From Spinacia oleracea (lineage: Eukaryota > Streptophyta > Magnoliopsida > Caryophyllales > Amaranthaceae), in assembly GCF_020520425.1 (NCBI RefSeq), contig NC_079491.1:7675143-7739142 (forward strand): a DNA stretch of 64,000 nt, in the 5' to 3' direction. Below are positions 44,018 through 53,774 of the stretch, piece by piece; within the stretch, counting starts at the first letter, position 1, and the number at the start of each line of letters is the position of its first letter. The position numbers and the translations under genes are program-made. The notes under the pieces are model-generated. The model was not told the origin of the DNA. It was given only the letters and a program-made list of their open reading frames with translations, and did not search any database.

Positions 44018-45577
44018 ATGCCTCCTCCTAAGAATCTTCTTCACTTCATGCCCTTGCCAGGGCAGAAGTTAAAGAGTGTGGTGGTTGCTGAACCGCCGCC
44101 CGTGGACCAGCCGCTGATCGAGGAAGATATCATCCCCTCTCCACTGAAACCATCTGCTGCTTTGGGGATTGAAATCCAGGATATCACCGAGGTGATGGAG
44201 GCGATTGAAGCCGATTGTGTTCCTGGTTCGGATGTCCCTGAGGTAGCTGGGGAGAAGGAGTCTGCTGATCTTCCCTTCGAGAGAGAGAAGAGTCCAGACA
44301 AGGAGATGATAGATCTCTCGGGCCCCGAAGCTGCGGTTCCCGAGGTTCAGAAGGAGGTTCCCTCTGCTGGAGAGGAGGAGCAGCCCGAGCAAGGTCTGAC
44401 GAGGAAGAGGCGCCACTCAACTTTGGGTTCTACTTCTACCTCGGCCCTGGATAGGCTGATCCATGCTGATCCCTGTTCGGATGTTCCGCTAAAACGGATC
44501 CCCGAAGAAGTAAGGGAGGCGATGGCTCGGTATGCCAGGGCTCCGATTTTGGGAGAGGACCCCTTGGCTCACGTGGGATCCTTGGTGGGCCCCGAGGCTG
44601 CTCGGGAGAATCTGCTTCGTGCTAACCCGCAGTGGAGGGTTCCTGGGGCCGAAGAGAGGAATCCGGCTATGATGGCCCAGTACTATCTGAACGAGGTAAT
44701 TGCTAGATTTTTCTCTTTGAGTTGTGTTTTTGTTTTATGTTTTTCCTATTTTTTCTCACCTTTCTCTCGTTCCCAGGCTGTTTTCTGGTCCTCGTTCGCT
44801 TCCGAGTGTAGCTCGGTTGAGGAGAAACAATTGAGGAAATATCGTGAGGCTTATGCTCGTGATATTCCCATTTTGGACCAGAAGGCTGGGCAACTCCTCT
44901 CCGAGCTTACGGAAGTCAAGCAGCTATACCTTCTGTATAGTCGCGAGGCTAGAGAGTCTGCTGAGAAGATTGGGGCCGAGGTTGGCCAGCTCATCTTCCG
45001 AGTTGAAGAGGATGCTGAGAAGATCGCTTCCTTTGCTGAGGAAAAGAAGGATATGGCCGCTAAGTTCGCTAGCGAACTTGAGGAAAAAGATAGACTCTTC
45101 CAGGAGATGAAGTCTAAATTTGAAGCGGCCGACAAGGAGCATAAAGAGGCAGAGTTAAGGCTTTGCCATTTTGTCCAGCATCGGGAGCTGATCCAGCAGC
45201 AAGCTGATAAGGTGCCTGTTCTTCGGCTGAAGCTTCGGGAAAAGGATGACTATATTCGGAAGTTGGAGCAGGAGCGAGTCGACCTCTACACTGCTGATCA
45301 GTGTAGAGAGCAGTACTGGAACGGCATCCTGGGTGCTCGGCGCATGTTTGCGAAGCACATGCCTCACTTCCCTTGGAACGAGAAAGTTCCCCTATGGATG
45401 CAGGCCGAGGACCACTTGGTGGAGTGCCAAGCTGATCGAGATGAAGCTGAAGCTGAACGCCAAGCTGCTCTCGCAGAAGCTCGGGCCCAGAAGGCAACTT
45501 CCGAGGGTGATACTACTGCTGGGGGTTCTTCGAAGGATGCTCCCTTAGGGGCCGCTCCTGAGACTCCCAAGAGTTAG
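44018..45577 (+). CDS. Opposite-strand extra ORF of the Tat element, C-terminal coiled-coil part
   Basis: This reading frame is acidic and proline-rich at first (residues about 20-150), then has a long coiled coil (about 270-400: EEKQLRKYREAYARDIPILD, QKAGQLLSELTEVKQLYLL, KDMAAKFASELEEKDRLFQE) and an Ala/Glu-rich end. This layout is typical of the second half of extra proteins carried by Tat-type elements. It probably belongs with the ORF at 42162 as part of one spliced antisense transcript (inference). It ends at 45577, with a polyadenylation-like AATGAAAAATGAG region near 45805. Confidence 0.6.
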   Translation: MPPPKNLLHFMPLPGQKLKSVVVAEPPPVDQPLIEEDIIPSPLKPSAALGIEIQDITEVMEAIEADCVPGSDVPEVAGEKESADLPFEREKSPDKEMIDLSGPEAAVPEVQKEVPSAGEEEQPEQGLTRKRRHSTLGSTSTSALDRLIHADPCSDVPLKRIPEEVREAMARYARAPILGEDPLAHVGSLVGPEAARENLLRANPQWRVPGAEERNPAMMAQYYLNEVIARFFSLSCVFVLCFSYFFSPFSRSQAVFWSSFASECSSVEEKQLRKYREAYARDIPILDQKAGQLLSELTEVKQLYLLYSREARESAEKIGAEVGQLIFRVEEDAEKIASFAEEKKDMAAKFASELEEKDRLFQEMKSKFEAADKEHKEAELRLCHFVQHRELIQQQADKVPVLRLKLREKDDYIRKLEQERVDLYTADQCREQYWNGILGARRMFAKHMPHFPWNEKVPLWMQAEDHLVECQADRDEAEAERQAALAEARAQKATSEGDTTAGGSSKDAPLGAAPETPKS

Positions 45578-45854
45578 GGATTCGGGCAGTCGTCTTCTTC
45601 AGAGTCGGTCGGTTCCAGTTGAGGACTTCCGAATATGTGCTTGCTTTTCCCCCTTTTGCCTCGGCGCTGCGTTGTACTCGTTTCTTTTTGCTTTCTTAGT
45701 ACTTCGGTAGGCCGGTATTGTCTGTTGATGGCTGCCGATTTTAACTGTTTCATTTTGTTTTCAATTTTTGAGGTTTTCAATGTATTTGTACTTCCCCCAA
45801 ATATTGAATGAAAAATGAGTGTTAGTTACTTGGCTGCTTTTCAATTTTGTACTT

Positions 45855-46262
45855 TCGGGCTTTTCTTTGAATCCGTAGACTTGCTGAAAACCTTTTGATC
45901 TTGCGAGCTCTTTAAATCCGTAGATTTGTTAAGACTTTTTATCTTTGCGAGCTCTTCAAACCCGTAGATCTGCTAAGAGACTCTTTAGTTTATGAGTTCT
46001 TCAAATCCGTAGATCTGCTAAGAGACTCTTTAACTTTGCGAGTTCTTCAAATCCGTAGATCTGCTAAGAGACTCTTTTAGTTTTGCGAGTTCTTCAAATC
46101 CGTAGATCTGCTAAGAGACTCTTTAGTTTATGAGTTCTTCAAATCCGTAGATCTGCTAAGAGACTCTTTAGTTTATGAGTTCTTCAAATCCGTAGATCTG
46201 CTAAGAGACTCTTTTAGTTTCCAGACTCTTCAAATCCGTCGATCTGCTCAGAGGTCTGGATT
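45855..46262. repeat. Minisatellite, 45-47 bp period, about 8-9 units
   Basis: Units centre on CTTCAAATCCGTAGATCTGC then TAAGAGACTCTTTAGTTT(A/T)(T/G)(G/C)GAG. The CGTAGATCTG word starts at about 45963, 46008, 46054, 46101, 46146 and 46191, with diverged units before and after. It lies between the 3' end of pol and the antisense ORFs. Confidence 0.9.
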
Positions 46263-46637
46263 GTTCTTCCGATCTCTTGTGGTTCGGAAACCTGGGCAAG
46301 AGATCGCTAGTCTGCCTCTTAGTTATGCCTTCGGCGATCCGTGGATCTGAGCCGGAGTTTTATAACTTGATTCGAGCGACTGTTTGTGGCGAACAAGTTT
46401 TATTTGGTTATCGCGAATCCGAGGATTCTGGACGATTCCCTGAAATGTATGATTTGGTCATTCCTTGCATTTTATCAAGGAATGGGCAAAGTCAACCTGT
46501 TTTTAGTCTCGGATTGATCAGATCCGAGGCTGCATATATAAAGGGGACAATAAATATAGAGATAAGTTTAATGAAACACATGGTGCCAATGGCTTTCCTC
46601 TTCTCATTAAACGACTTACTTGGCTTACAGACAAAGA

Positions 46638-49600
46638 TCATACAAAATATTTCTTGAGAACATCGGTATTCCAATGGTTCTTCAGAATTGTTCCATCTAA
46701 CTGTTTCAGCATAAACGTGCCTGGCCTTTTTTCGGAGTGGATGATGTATGGTCCTTCCCAAGTGGCTGAGAGTTTGCCATGGATCCGTCCTTTCTGAACC
46801 GAGGCGGCGTTTCTGAGCACTAGATCACCGACTTTTAGGGGTCTGGCGTTGACTCTTCGGTTGTAATGCTTGTTGACCCTCTGCAAATAGGCTGCGTTGA
46901 GTGTCCTTGCATCGTTCCGAGCTTCGTCCAGTAGATCGAGAGCTTCAGCCAGAAGTTGGTTGTTGCTTTCTCCCTGGAGCCCATCATACCTGTTGTATGC
47001 CTGGATCCTCAGGCTTTCTGTTCCGATTTCCACAGGGATTACGGCTTCGGATCCATATACAAGGTGGAACGGTGTTTGCCCGGTAGCTTCTTTCTCAGTG
47101 GTCCGAAGGGACCATAGCGTTCCGGGTAGCTCTTCTAACCACTTGTTTTTGTCGTCCTCGACTCTTTTCTTGAGTGCATTGAGGATGAGTTTGTTAGCAG
47201 CTTCGGCTTGCCCGTTGCTTTGTGGGTGGCAGACTGCCGAGTAAGCTAGATGTATGCCGAACTGTTTGCACCACTTTTGCAACGGGGTGTTGTCGAACTG
47301 TTTCCCGTGGTCGAAGACCATCAGTCTTGGTATGCCGAACCTTGTGATGATGTTCTGCCATATGAACTTGCGGACCTGAGGTTCGGTGATGGAGGAGACA
47401 GCTTCGGCTTCGATCCATTTGCTAAAATAGTCGACTCCTACAATCAACCACTTCTTCTGGTTCGTCGCTGAGGGGAAGGGACCAATGATGTCTAACCCCC
47501 ACTGTGCGAATGGTAAGGGATACATTGTTGATTGTAGGGTTTGAGCTGGTTGATGGATGGCTGGTGCGAACTTTTGGCATTTCTCGCATTTCCTTGCCAT
47601 CTGCTTTGCCTCGGAAACCATAGTGGGCCACCAGTACCCAGCCCGAAGGGCTTTATGTGCCAATGTCCTACCTCCAATGTGGTTTCCGCATATCCCGAGG
47701 TGGATTTCCCTTAGGATGTAGTCAGCGTCTGTTGGACCCACACATTTTAGCAGCGGAGCAGAGAATGATTTCCTCATGAGCTCTCCTTCGGCGCTGATGA
47801 TGAACCATTTGTTGAATCTTTTCAGTTTTCTCGCTTGCAGCTTATCTTCGGGAAGTTCTCCCCTTTCTTTGTATGCAACTACTGCGTCCATCCAGCTAGG
47901 TTCGGTACGTAAGCTGCATACTGTGGTGGGTAGCAAGTCGATGCTTCTCTCTTGGTGAACTTCCACGTGGACCGACCTGTTTAGGTCGATGAGTGTTGAG
48001 CTTGCGAGTTTTGACAGTGCGTCTGCTTGCGTGTTTTGTCCTCGGGGGATGAGGATGACTTCAAAGGATCTTAACTTTGACGTTAAGGATTTAATTTTTG
48101 CTAAATAGGCTGTCATGCTGGGCCATTTGGCCTCATACTCCCCTCGGATCTGGTTGGCTACAAGCTGGGAATCAGTTTTGAGGCAAACATGCTCGGCCTC
48201 CAGGGATAAACAAAGCTCTTTCCCTGCGATTGCGGCCTCATATTCGGCCTCGTTGTTGGTTGCTTTGAAGCCGAACTTCAATGCATACTCTATGCTTTTC
48301 CCCGTCGGGGGGATTAGTACAACTCCTGCTCCTGAGCCGTTTATTGTGGAAGATCCGTCAGTGAAGACCTCCCAAGTGCTTTTCGTATCATCCAGCATTT
48401 CCTGGTATGAGCACTCGGCCAAGAAGTCTGCCAATGCTTGTGCTTTGATTGCTGTCCTCGGCTGATATTTGATGCCGAACTCTGATAGTTCGAAGGCCCA
48501 GGCAGCCAATCTTCCTGACCTCTCTATTTTGTCGAGTACTTTTTCGAGCGGTTGGTCAGTTAGCACTGTGATCTGGTGGGAGTCGAAGTATGGCCTCAGT
48601 TTTCGTGCAGCTACCACTACTGCATATGCGACTTTCTCGATGAGTGGGTACCGGGTTTCGGCCCCTGTGAGTGTTCGGCTGGTGAAGTAGATTGGCTGTT
48701 GCTTCTTTTCTTCTTCCCGAAGAAGCACTGCGCTGACGGTTCCAGGGCTAACTGCGACATATAGGTACAGGGTTTCCCCCTCCTTTGGTCTGGCCAGTGT
48801 CGGCAGTTGAGCTAGGTGGGCTCTGAGTTGCTGAAAAGCTTCTTTTTGCTCCTGTTCCCATATCAGTTCGGGATCCACTTTCCTCGGGACCCCCTTTTTC
48901 TTGACTGGTTCTGCTTCTCCTCCGAGGAGGTTCTTTGGTTTCAGTGCTTTGAAGAAGGGGGCTCCCTTGTCCGAGGCTTTTGATATGAACCTTGTTAGTG
49001 CGGCTAACCTGCCGGTTAGCCTCTGCACATCTCTCTTGGTCTTCGGCTCGGGTAAATCCAATGCCGCTTGGACTTTGTCTGGGTTCGCATCAATTCCTCT
49101 TTCGCTCACCATGAATCCGAGGAATTTCCCTGACTTCACCCCGAAGACGCATTTTTTTGGGTTCAGCTTCATGCTGTATTTCCTCAGATTTCCGAAGGTC
49201 TCTGCCAAGTCTTTGACGTGGTCTTCCTCCTTGATGCTTTTTACGATGGAGTCATCCACATAGACCTCCACATTCCTCCCTTTCTGGTCGGCGAAGACGT
49301 GATCAACTAGCCTCTGGTAGGTGGCTCCGGCATTTTTCAAGCCGAAAGGCATCATTTTGTAGTTGAACACTCCTGCGCTTGTGATGAACGCTGTCTTTGC
49401 TCTGTCATCGGGGTGCATGAATACTTGGTGGTAGCCTGAAAAGGAATCCATGAAGCTGAGCAGTGCATGGCCGCTGGTGGAGTCAACCAATTGATCTATC
49501 CTTGGCAGGGGATAGCAGTCTTTGGGGCAGGCTCGGTTCAGGTCTGTGAAATCCACGCACATTCGCCAGGAGCCATTCGCTTTTTTGACCATCACCACGT

Positions 49601-49661
49601 TGGCCAGCCATTTCGGATACATGCATGGTTCAATGAATCCGGCCTCCTGCAACTTTTTCAC
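46638..49661 (-). CDS. Pol polyprotein of the Tat element (RT, RNase H, second RNase H, integrase)
   Basis: 1007-residue frame. Reverse transcriptase at about residues 15-200 (VDFTDLNRACPKDCYPLPRI, MMPFGLKNAGATYQRLVDHV, VEVYVDDSIVKS with the YVDD centre). The ordinary RNase H follows (TSRTLTGAETRYPLIEKVAY, about 325-390). A second, archaeal-type RNase H is at about 435-560 (VFTDGSSTINGSGAGVVLIP, NNEAEYEAAIAG, LKTDSQLVANQ), a mark of the Tat lineage. Integrase has an HHCC zinc finger (HLGICGNHIGG...CEKCQKFA) and a core with GLDIIGPFP and HPQSNGQAEAANK. It synthesises and integrates element cDNA. Confidence 0.92.
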   Translation of the reverse strand: MKKLQEAGFIEPCMYPKWLANVVMVKKANGSWRMCVDFTDLNRACPKDCYPLPRIDQLVDSTSGHALLSFMDSFSGYHQVFMHPDDRAKTAFITSAGVFNYKMMPFGLKNAGATYQRLVDHVFADQKGRNVEVYVDDSIVKSIKEEDHVKDLAETFGNLRKYSMKLNPKKCVFGVKSGKFLGFMVSERGIDANPDKVQAALDLPEPKTKRDVQRLTGRLAALTRFISKASDKGAPFFKALKPKNLLGGEAEPVKKKGVPRKVDPELIWEQEQKEAFQQLRAHLAQLPTLARPKEGETLYLYVAVSPGTVSAVLLREEEKKQQPIYFTSRTLTGAETRYPLIEKVAYAVVVAARKLRPYFDSHQITVLTDQPLEKVLDKIERSGRLAAWAFELSEFGIKYQPRTAIKAQALADFLAECSYQEMLDDTKSTWEVFTDGSSTINGSGAGVVLIPPTGKSIEYALKFGFKATNNEAEYEAAIAGKELCLSLEAEHVCLKTDSQLVANQIRGEYEAKWPSMTAYLAKIKSLTSKLRSFEVILIPRGQNTQADALSKLASSTLIDLNRSVHVEVHQERSIDLLPTTVCSLRTEPSWMDAVVAYKERGELPEDKLQARKLKRFNKWFIISAEGELMRKSFSAPLLKCVGPTDADYILREIHLGICGNHIGGRTLAHKALRAGYWWPTMVSEAKQMARKCEKCQKFAPAIHQPAQTLQSTMYPLPFAQWGLDIIGPFPSATNQKKWLIVGVDYFSKWIEAEAVSSITEPQVRKFIWQNIITRFGIPRLMVFDHGKQFDNTPLQKWCKQFGIHLAYSAVCHPQSNGQAEAANKLILNALKKRVEDDKNKWLEELPGTLWSLRTTEKEATGQTPFHLVYGSEAVIPVEIGTESLRIQAYNRYDGLQGESNNQLLAEALDLLDEARNDARTLNAAYLQRVNKHYNRRVNARPLKVGDLVLRNAASVQKGRIHGKLSATWEGPYIIHSEKRPGTFMLKQLDGTILKNHWNTDVLKKYFV

Positions 49662-49685
49662 CTCCTCGGCGATGGCTTTGTTTTT

Positions 49686-52568
49686 CTACGAGGAGTAGTT
49701 CCTCTTTTTTTGCTTGACTGGCCGAGCTTCAGCGTTGACGTCCAGCTTGTGACAAATCAGCTTCGGATTTATCCCTGGCATATCTGCTGCTGACCATGCG
49801 AAGATGTCTTTATGATCCCTGAGTAATCGGATCAAATCGATTCGGAGCCCCGAGCTTAGGCCCTTGCCTATTCGGACGCTCCTGTCTGAATCCTCTTCGA
49901 GGAAGATATCCTCCATTTCTTGATCTGGTTCGGGAGATAGGGTTTCGGGGCGGGCATCAACTTCTGCGGGAGACAAGCTGCTCGTGCTTGCTCTTCTCCT
50001 TTTTGCCTCGCTTTCCTCTCCCGTAGCTCCTTTTTCTTCCTCGGGGCCGTCCCCTAGTTTGGGCTTTCGGACAGCAGTGTGGCAGGTTCTTCTCGCCACT
50101 TCTTGATCACCTCTGATTCGTTCGGCGAATCCTGCATCCGAGACGTATATCATCAGCTGGTGGTATGTGGAGGGGACTGCTTGCATCTTGTGAATCATGG
50201 TTCTCCCCATGATTACGTTGTATACGGAGTCGCAGTCCATCACCAAAAATTCGTCCCGAAGGGTTTTTGCTGCCTGGCCTTCGCCCACTGTGACTGGCAG
50301 GGTGATCTTTCCTCGAGGGATAGCTGCGGATCCGTTGAATCCGATCAGAGGATAACTGACTTTCGTCAGTGCTTCCTCTGGCTCTTCGAGGATCAGCTGC
50401 TCGAAGCAGTTTCTGAAGATGATATTGACGGCACTTCCTCCGTCGACTAACACTCGATGTACGTTGTGGTTGTTGAGGTCCATGGAAATGACCAGAGGAT
50501 CGTCATGTTTGTACTGGACTCCGAAGCAATCATCAGCAGTGAAGGTCATGTTCGGGGGGTGTGGCTGGTTGTCTCCCACCGCGCTGAAGTTGACCCGATG
50601 GGAGAGGGCTCTTAGGTGTTTCTTGCTGGCCTGGCCAGACTTCTGCCCCCCGAACACCACCAGGATGTCGTTTTTCTTATGTCCTGTTGCTTCGTAGACC
50701 CTCTTCTGGGGTTGCTCATGTTGTTTGCCACTGGCGGCCTTTTCTTTTTCCTCCCTTCGGTCTAACAAGTACTGTTTCAGGTAGCCTCGGCGAACGAGGT
50801 CCTCAATGTTGTCTTTCAGTGAGTTGCATTCTTCGGTGTGGTGACCGAAGTCATCATGGAACTCGCACCACTTGTTCTTGTTTCTCCGAGCTGGGTTGGA
50901 CTTGAGCTTCCCCGGTAGTTTCCACTTTTCATCATTTCTGTTGAGGCTAAATATCTCTTTTCGGGGCAGAGCTAGTGGAGTGTAGTTGGTGTATTTGGGT
51001 TGAAGTTCACCCCTTCTCCCGTCTTTCTTCGGGCTCATCTCTCTAGCTCCTACTTTCTCTTTCCCCTTCCTTGAGCTGCCCTCGGGCTTGCTCTGGGTAT
51101 TCTTTGTGTCTCTCGGATCCGACGATCCCTTCAATCTTGCAGCGGCCTTGTTGAACTCTTCGGTTCTGATGAACGCATCAGCCATTTGGAGCACGTCAGC
51201 TATTCTGGAGGGGTTCTTCATTGAGAGTTCGTCACGGAATTTCCCTTCCTGGAGCGCGTGCTTCAAGGCGAAGATGGCCACGTCTGGCTGCAAGTTTGGT
51301 ATGTTTGTTGATTCCTTCATGAATCTGGCCATGAATTCTCTCAGACTTTCGTCTCTTTCTTGTTGGATTGAGGTCAGTTCTGCTGTGGTTCGCTCGGGGC
51401 GATTGTTGCTCACGAACTGTGTGCAGAATCTCTTTTTCAGCTTTTTCCAGCTCTTGATCGATCCCTTCGGCAGCGATCTAAACCACTCTCCCGCCACTCC
51501 GGTTAGCATGGTTGGGAAATATTTACACCAACATGCTTCGGAGTAGGGACTCAAGAACATTTGCTGCTCGTAGGAGATGACATGATCCCTCGGATCTGTG
51601 ATTCCGCTGTAGGTTAGGTGCGCTGGCAGTCTTACCTTCGGTATTTCTTCCATGATCAGCTCGTCCGAGAAAGGGGATGACGTGGGAGTCATGATTCTTT
51701 TCCCGAGTCTAGCCCTGATGCCTTCGTTTGCCGAGGTTCTGTGATTAGAACGTTCGGGCGTACGATGGGGGCTAGGGGTTCGATCATGCCTCATGTCTCT
51801 TCTTCTCTCTCGGCTACTGACCTCGGGTCGTTCGCCAGATCTGCTTGGCTCGCCCACCCCGAGTCTCGTATGGATCGAGGGTCTTAACCTTGAGTGGACC
51901 GAGGGCCTCAACCTGCTGAGCACCGAGCTTCGGACCCGAGTGTTACGAGTAGTTGATTCGCTTTGGAGAGCTGTTGGAGTAGGCGATGGTCTCGCAAACC
52001 AATCTGGTTGCTGTTGTGCCTTTTTTTGGGTGTCCCACGTGCTTTCCATCCACCTCGACGTCAACTGTGTACCTGTCAAGGGAAGGAGTTCTTGTTCGGG
52101 TCTGGACACTTCCGCACTGGGTGGCTCGTTCAGCCTTCGCCTGGTCCTCCTCTCTTCTCTGCGGTCATTTGCCAGTCCTTGCTGCTTCTCATTGAAGAGG
52201 AAGTTTTGCATGATGGTCATGGCCGCAGTGAGCTCTTCCCTAGTTGGAATCGGAGGTCCTGCATTTGTGGCGGTCGTAGCTCTGCTTGGCTGTGACCTCG
52301 CCATCGATTGAGGGTGCTCCTCTTGGTCAGATTCTGAATCTGACCGCACCATCATATCGTCGTCATTGTTGTTAACAACATCATTCACCATTTTCGCGGA
52401 AAGAGGTGATTGATGTTTTTCAAAGGCTTTGAAGTGTTCTTCCCCACAGACGGCGCCAAATTGTTCCGGTGTTGTAAAGATGGAAACAATGGGCTTCGAA
52501 GGAAGGCCCTTTTGTATGTGTTGAAGATCTTGCTTGTTTGAATGAGTAGAGTCCGAATTCACCTGCAC
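49686..52568 (-). CDS. Gag-protease polyprotein of the Tat element
   Basis: The frame runs from the LTR edge. The likely start is an internal Met just inside the internal region (MVNDVVNNNDDDMMVRSDSE, near 52390). The retrotransposon gag core lies at about residues 310-440 (VISYEQQMFLSPYSEACWCK, MLTGVAGEWFRSLPKGSIKS). A zinc-finger-like segment WCEFHDDFGHHTEECNSLK is at about 575 and a retropepsin motif VLVDGGSAVNIIFRNCF at about 735. The N-terminal third is Ser/Arg-rich. Gag forms the particle and protease matures it. Confidence 0.88.
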   Translation of the reverse strand: MQVNSDSTHSNKQDLQHIQKGLPSKPIVSIFTTPEQFGAVCGEEHFKAFEKHQSPLSAKMVNDVVNNNDDDMMVRSDSESDQEEHPQSMARSQPSRATTATNAGPPIPTREELTAAMTIMQNFLFNEKQQGLANDRREERRTRRRLNEPPSAEVSRPEQELLPLTGTQLTSRWMESTWDTQKKAQQQPDWFARPSPTPTALQSESTTRNTRVRSSVLSRLRPSVHSRLRPSIHTRLGVGEPSRSGERPEVSSRERRRDMRHDRTPSPHRTPERSNHRTSANEGIRARLGKRIMTPTSSPFSDELIMEEIPKVRLPAHLTYSGITDPRDHVISYEQQMFLSPYSEACWCKYFPTMLTGVAGEWFRSLPKGSIKSWKKLKKRFCTQFVSNNRPERTTAELTSIQQERDESLREFMARFMKESTNIPNLQPDVAIFALKHALQEGKFRDELSMKNPSRIADVLQMADAFIRTEEFNKAAARLKGSSDPRDTKNTQSKPEGSSRKGKEKVGAREMSPKKDGRRGELQPKYTNYTPLALPRKEIFSLNRNDEKWKLPGKLKSNPARRNKNKWCEFHDDFGHHTEECNSLKDNIEDLVRRGYLKQYLLDRREEKEKAASGKQHEQPQKRVYEATGHKKNDILVVFGGQKSGQASKKHLRALSHRVNFSAVGDNQPHPPNMTFTADDCFGVQYKHDDPLVISMDLNNHNVHRVLVDGGSAVNIIFRNCFEQLILEEPEEALTKVSYPLIGFNGSAAIPRGKITLPVTVGEGQAAKTLRDEFLVMDCDSVYNVIMGRTMIHKMQAVPSTYHQLMIYVSDAGFAERIRGDQEVARRTCHTAVRKPKLGDGPEEEKGATGEESEAKRRRASTSSLSPAEVDARPETLSPEPDQEMEDIFLEEDSDRSVRIGKGLSSGLRIDLIRLLRDHKDIFAWSAADMPGINPKLICHKLDVNAEARPVKQKKRNYSS

Positions 52569-52887
52569 AAGAGCAAAGTCACTAGCCTCGGGGGTGTTTC
52601 CGAGGAAAGCCCCTCCGATGCCTAAGTAAGAACGATGCTCGGATTCTAGAGAGAAGTTCTCTAGAAGAGTAGTCTTAAGGCGATAAATTGGACGTACCTT
52701 GAGGTGTGAGCCTTGGCGGCTTATTTATAGTGTTTGCATAATAAATGCCCATAGGTCATTTATTGCTTTTGGGCCTTGGGCCTTGATGGATGGCTGACTA
52801 GCCATTGGTGGGTTTGATGCTGTTTGTTTAGAGCCATTGGGCTTTGGACTTAGTGACCCAATTGAGAATCAATTGGGAGCCCAAACA
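52462..52887 (-). repeat. 5' LTR of the Tat element (426 bp)
   Basis: Same ends as 41295-41720. In element orientation it reads TGTTTGGGCTCCC...CACCGGAACA and is followed by the PBS TTGGCGCCGTCTGTGGGGA (about 52442-52460). Confidence 0.92.
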
Positions 52888-52892
52888 GATGG

Positions 52893-53710
52893 CAAACGAG
52901 CTTTAAAAATTAAAATTTTGAAATTGTAGGAAGCAATAGCATAGGGAAGCTAACGGAAGGTCAAATAGCCCGAGAGGAAAATAATAGTACAGGGAAGAGG
53001 AAAACAAAACCATGCAATTTGGGGAAGAACAAAGTGGAAATACCAACATTTGCATGATGCACAAATGTCAAACTAAGTTGACTTAATTAAGCTGCCTTAA
53101 TTGCTTTTATGATATTGCTAAATTTCACTAACAAAAACTTATGCTTTGCGAAACAACTTTTAGATTGACCCGGAATAGTACGGATTAGTTCATGTAACAA
53201 CAAATACGAAGTATATAATACAGAAGTATATCGCATGTTCTTTTGTCGCAATGACAAGGTTACACATCCAATTGGAGACTACAAGACTAACCCGTACAAC
53301 CCACTAATTATTTCCGGAGGCGTAAAATCAGAATTAATAAAGAGCAAAGAGAGAGGAGAGTAGACTATGAACGTACGTCCTTTTTTTAATTCTTGTTCTT
53401 TTATGGAGTATTTTTTCAATAATTTCCTATACAAATTTTGTGAATGTATTTTTTAGTTTAATTTCCTAGACAAATTATATAGAGGTATTTTCTCAATTTC
53501 CTATACAAATATAAATAATTTTCAGAAAAGAATAATAATTACATATTCAATTTGCAAATGAGGATATTAAGATTTCCTTCCATTTTCATTGATTCTAATA
53601 ATATTGTATAGGTTAAAAATCTTTACTTTCCAATTCAAACAAGCGACACATCAGCACAATACGTCATAGGTGGACACTAAATTTGTTTGCTTGAAACATA
53701 TACTGATATA
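52893..53710. other. Gene-free stretch before CYP72A gene 2
   Basis: AT-rich, with three diverged copies of a short word like TTTCCTATACAAAT (53424-53510). No ORF. Confidence 0.4.
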
Positions 53711-53718
53711 CATCCTCC

Positions 53719-53727
53719 TATATAAAA
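53719..53727 (+). promoter_or_regulatory. Probable TATA box of CYP72A gene 2
   Basis: TATATAAAA, 48 bp before the ATG at 53775, implying a leader of about 20-25 nt. Confidence 0.6.
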
Positions 53728-53774
53728 CCAGATTCTATCTTCTGATTTCAGTCAAATAAATCCCCCCACCCCAA

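Larger units (their letters stand above)
41295..52887 (-). mobile_element. Tat-lineage Ty3/gypsy LTR element, near-whole, young
   Basis: LTRs of 426 bp at each end, and target duplication GATGG outside (41290-41294, 52888-52892). The PBS-like TTGGCGCCGTCTGTGGGGA is next to the right LTR and a G-rich polypurine tract is next to the left LTR, so the element runs on the minus strand. Parts in order: 5' LTR, gag-protease, pol (RT, RNase H, second RNase H, integrase), minisatellite, opposite-strand ORFs, 3' LTR. The LTRs show about one difference, suggesting under ~0.2 million years (rough). It looks close to whole, with about one break in the main coding part. Confidence 0.93.

Noticed and set aside
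45855-46262. CRISPR-like array
   Set aside because: The repeats are contiguous minisatellite units without unique spacers, in a plant retroelement.
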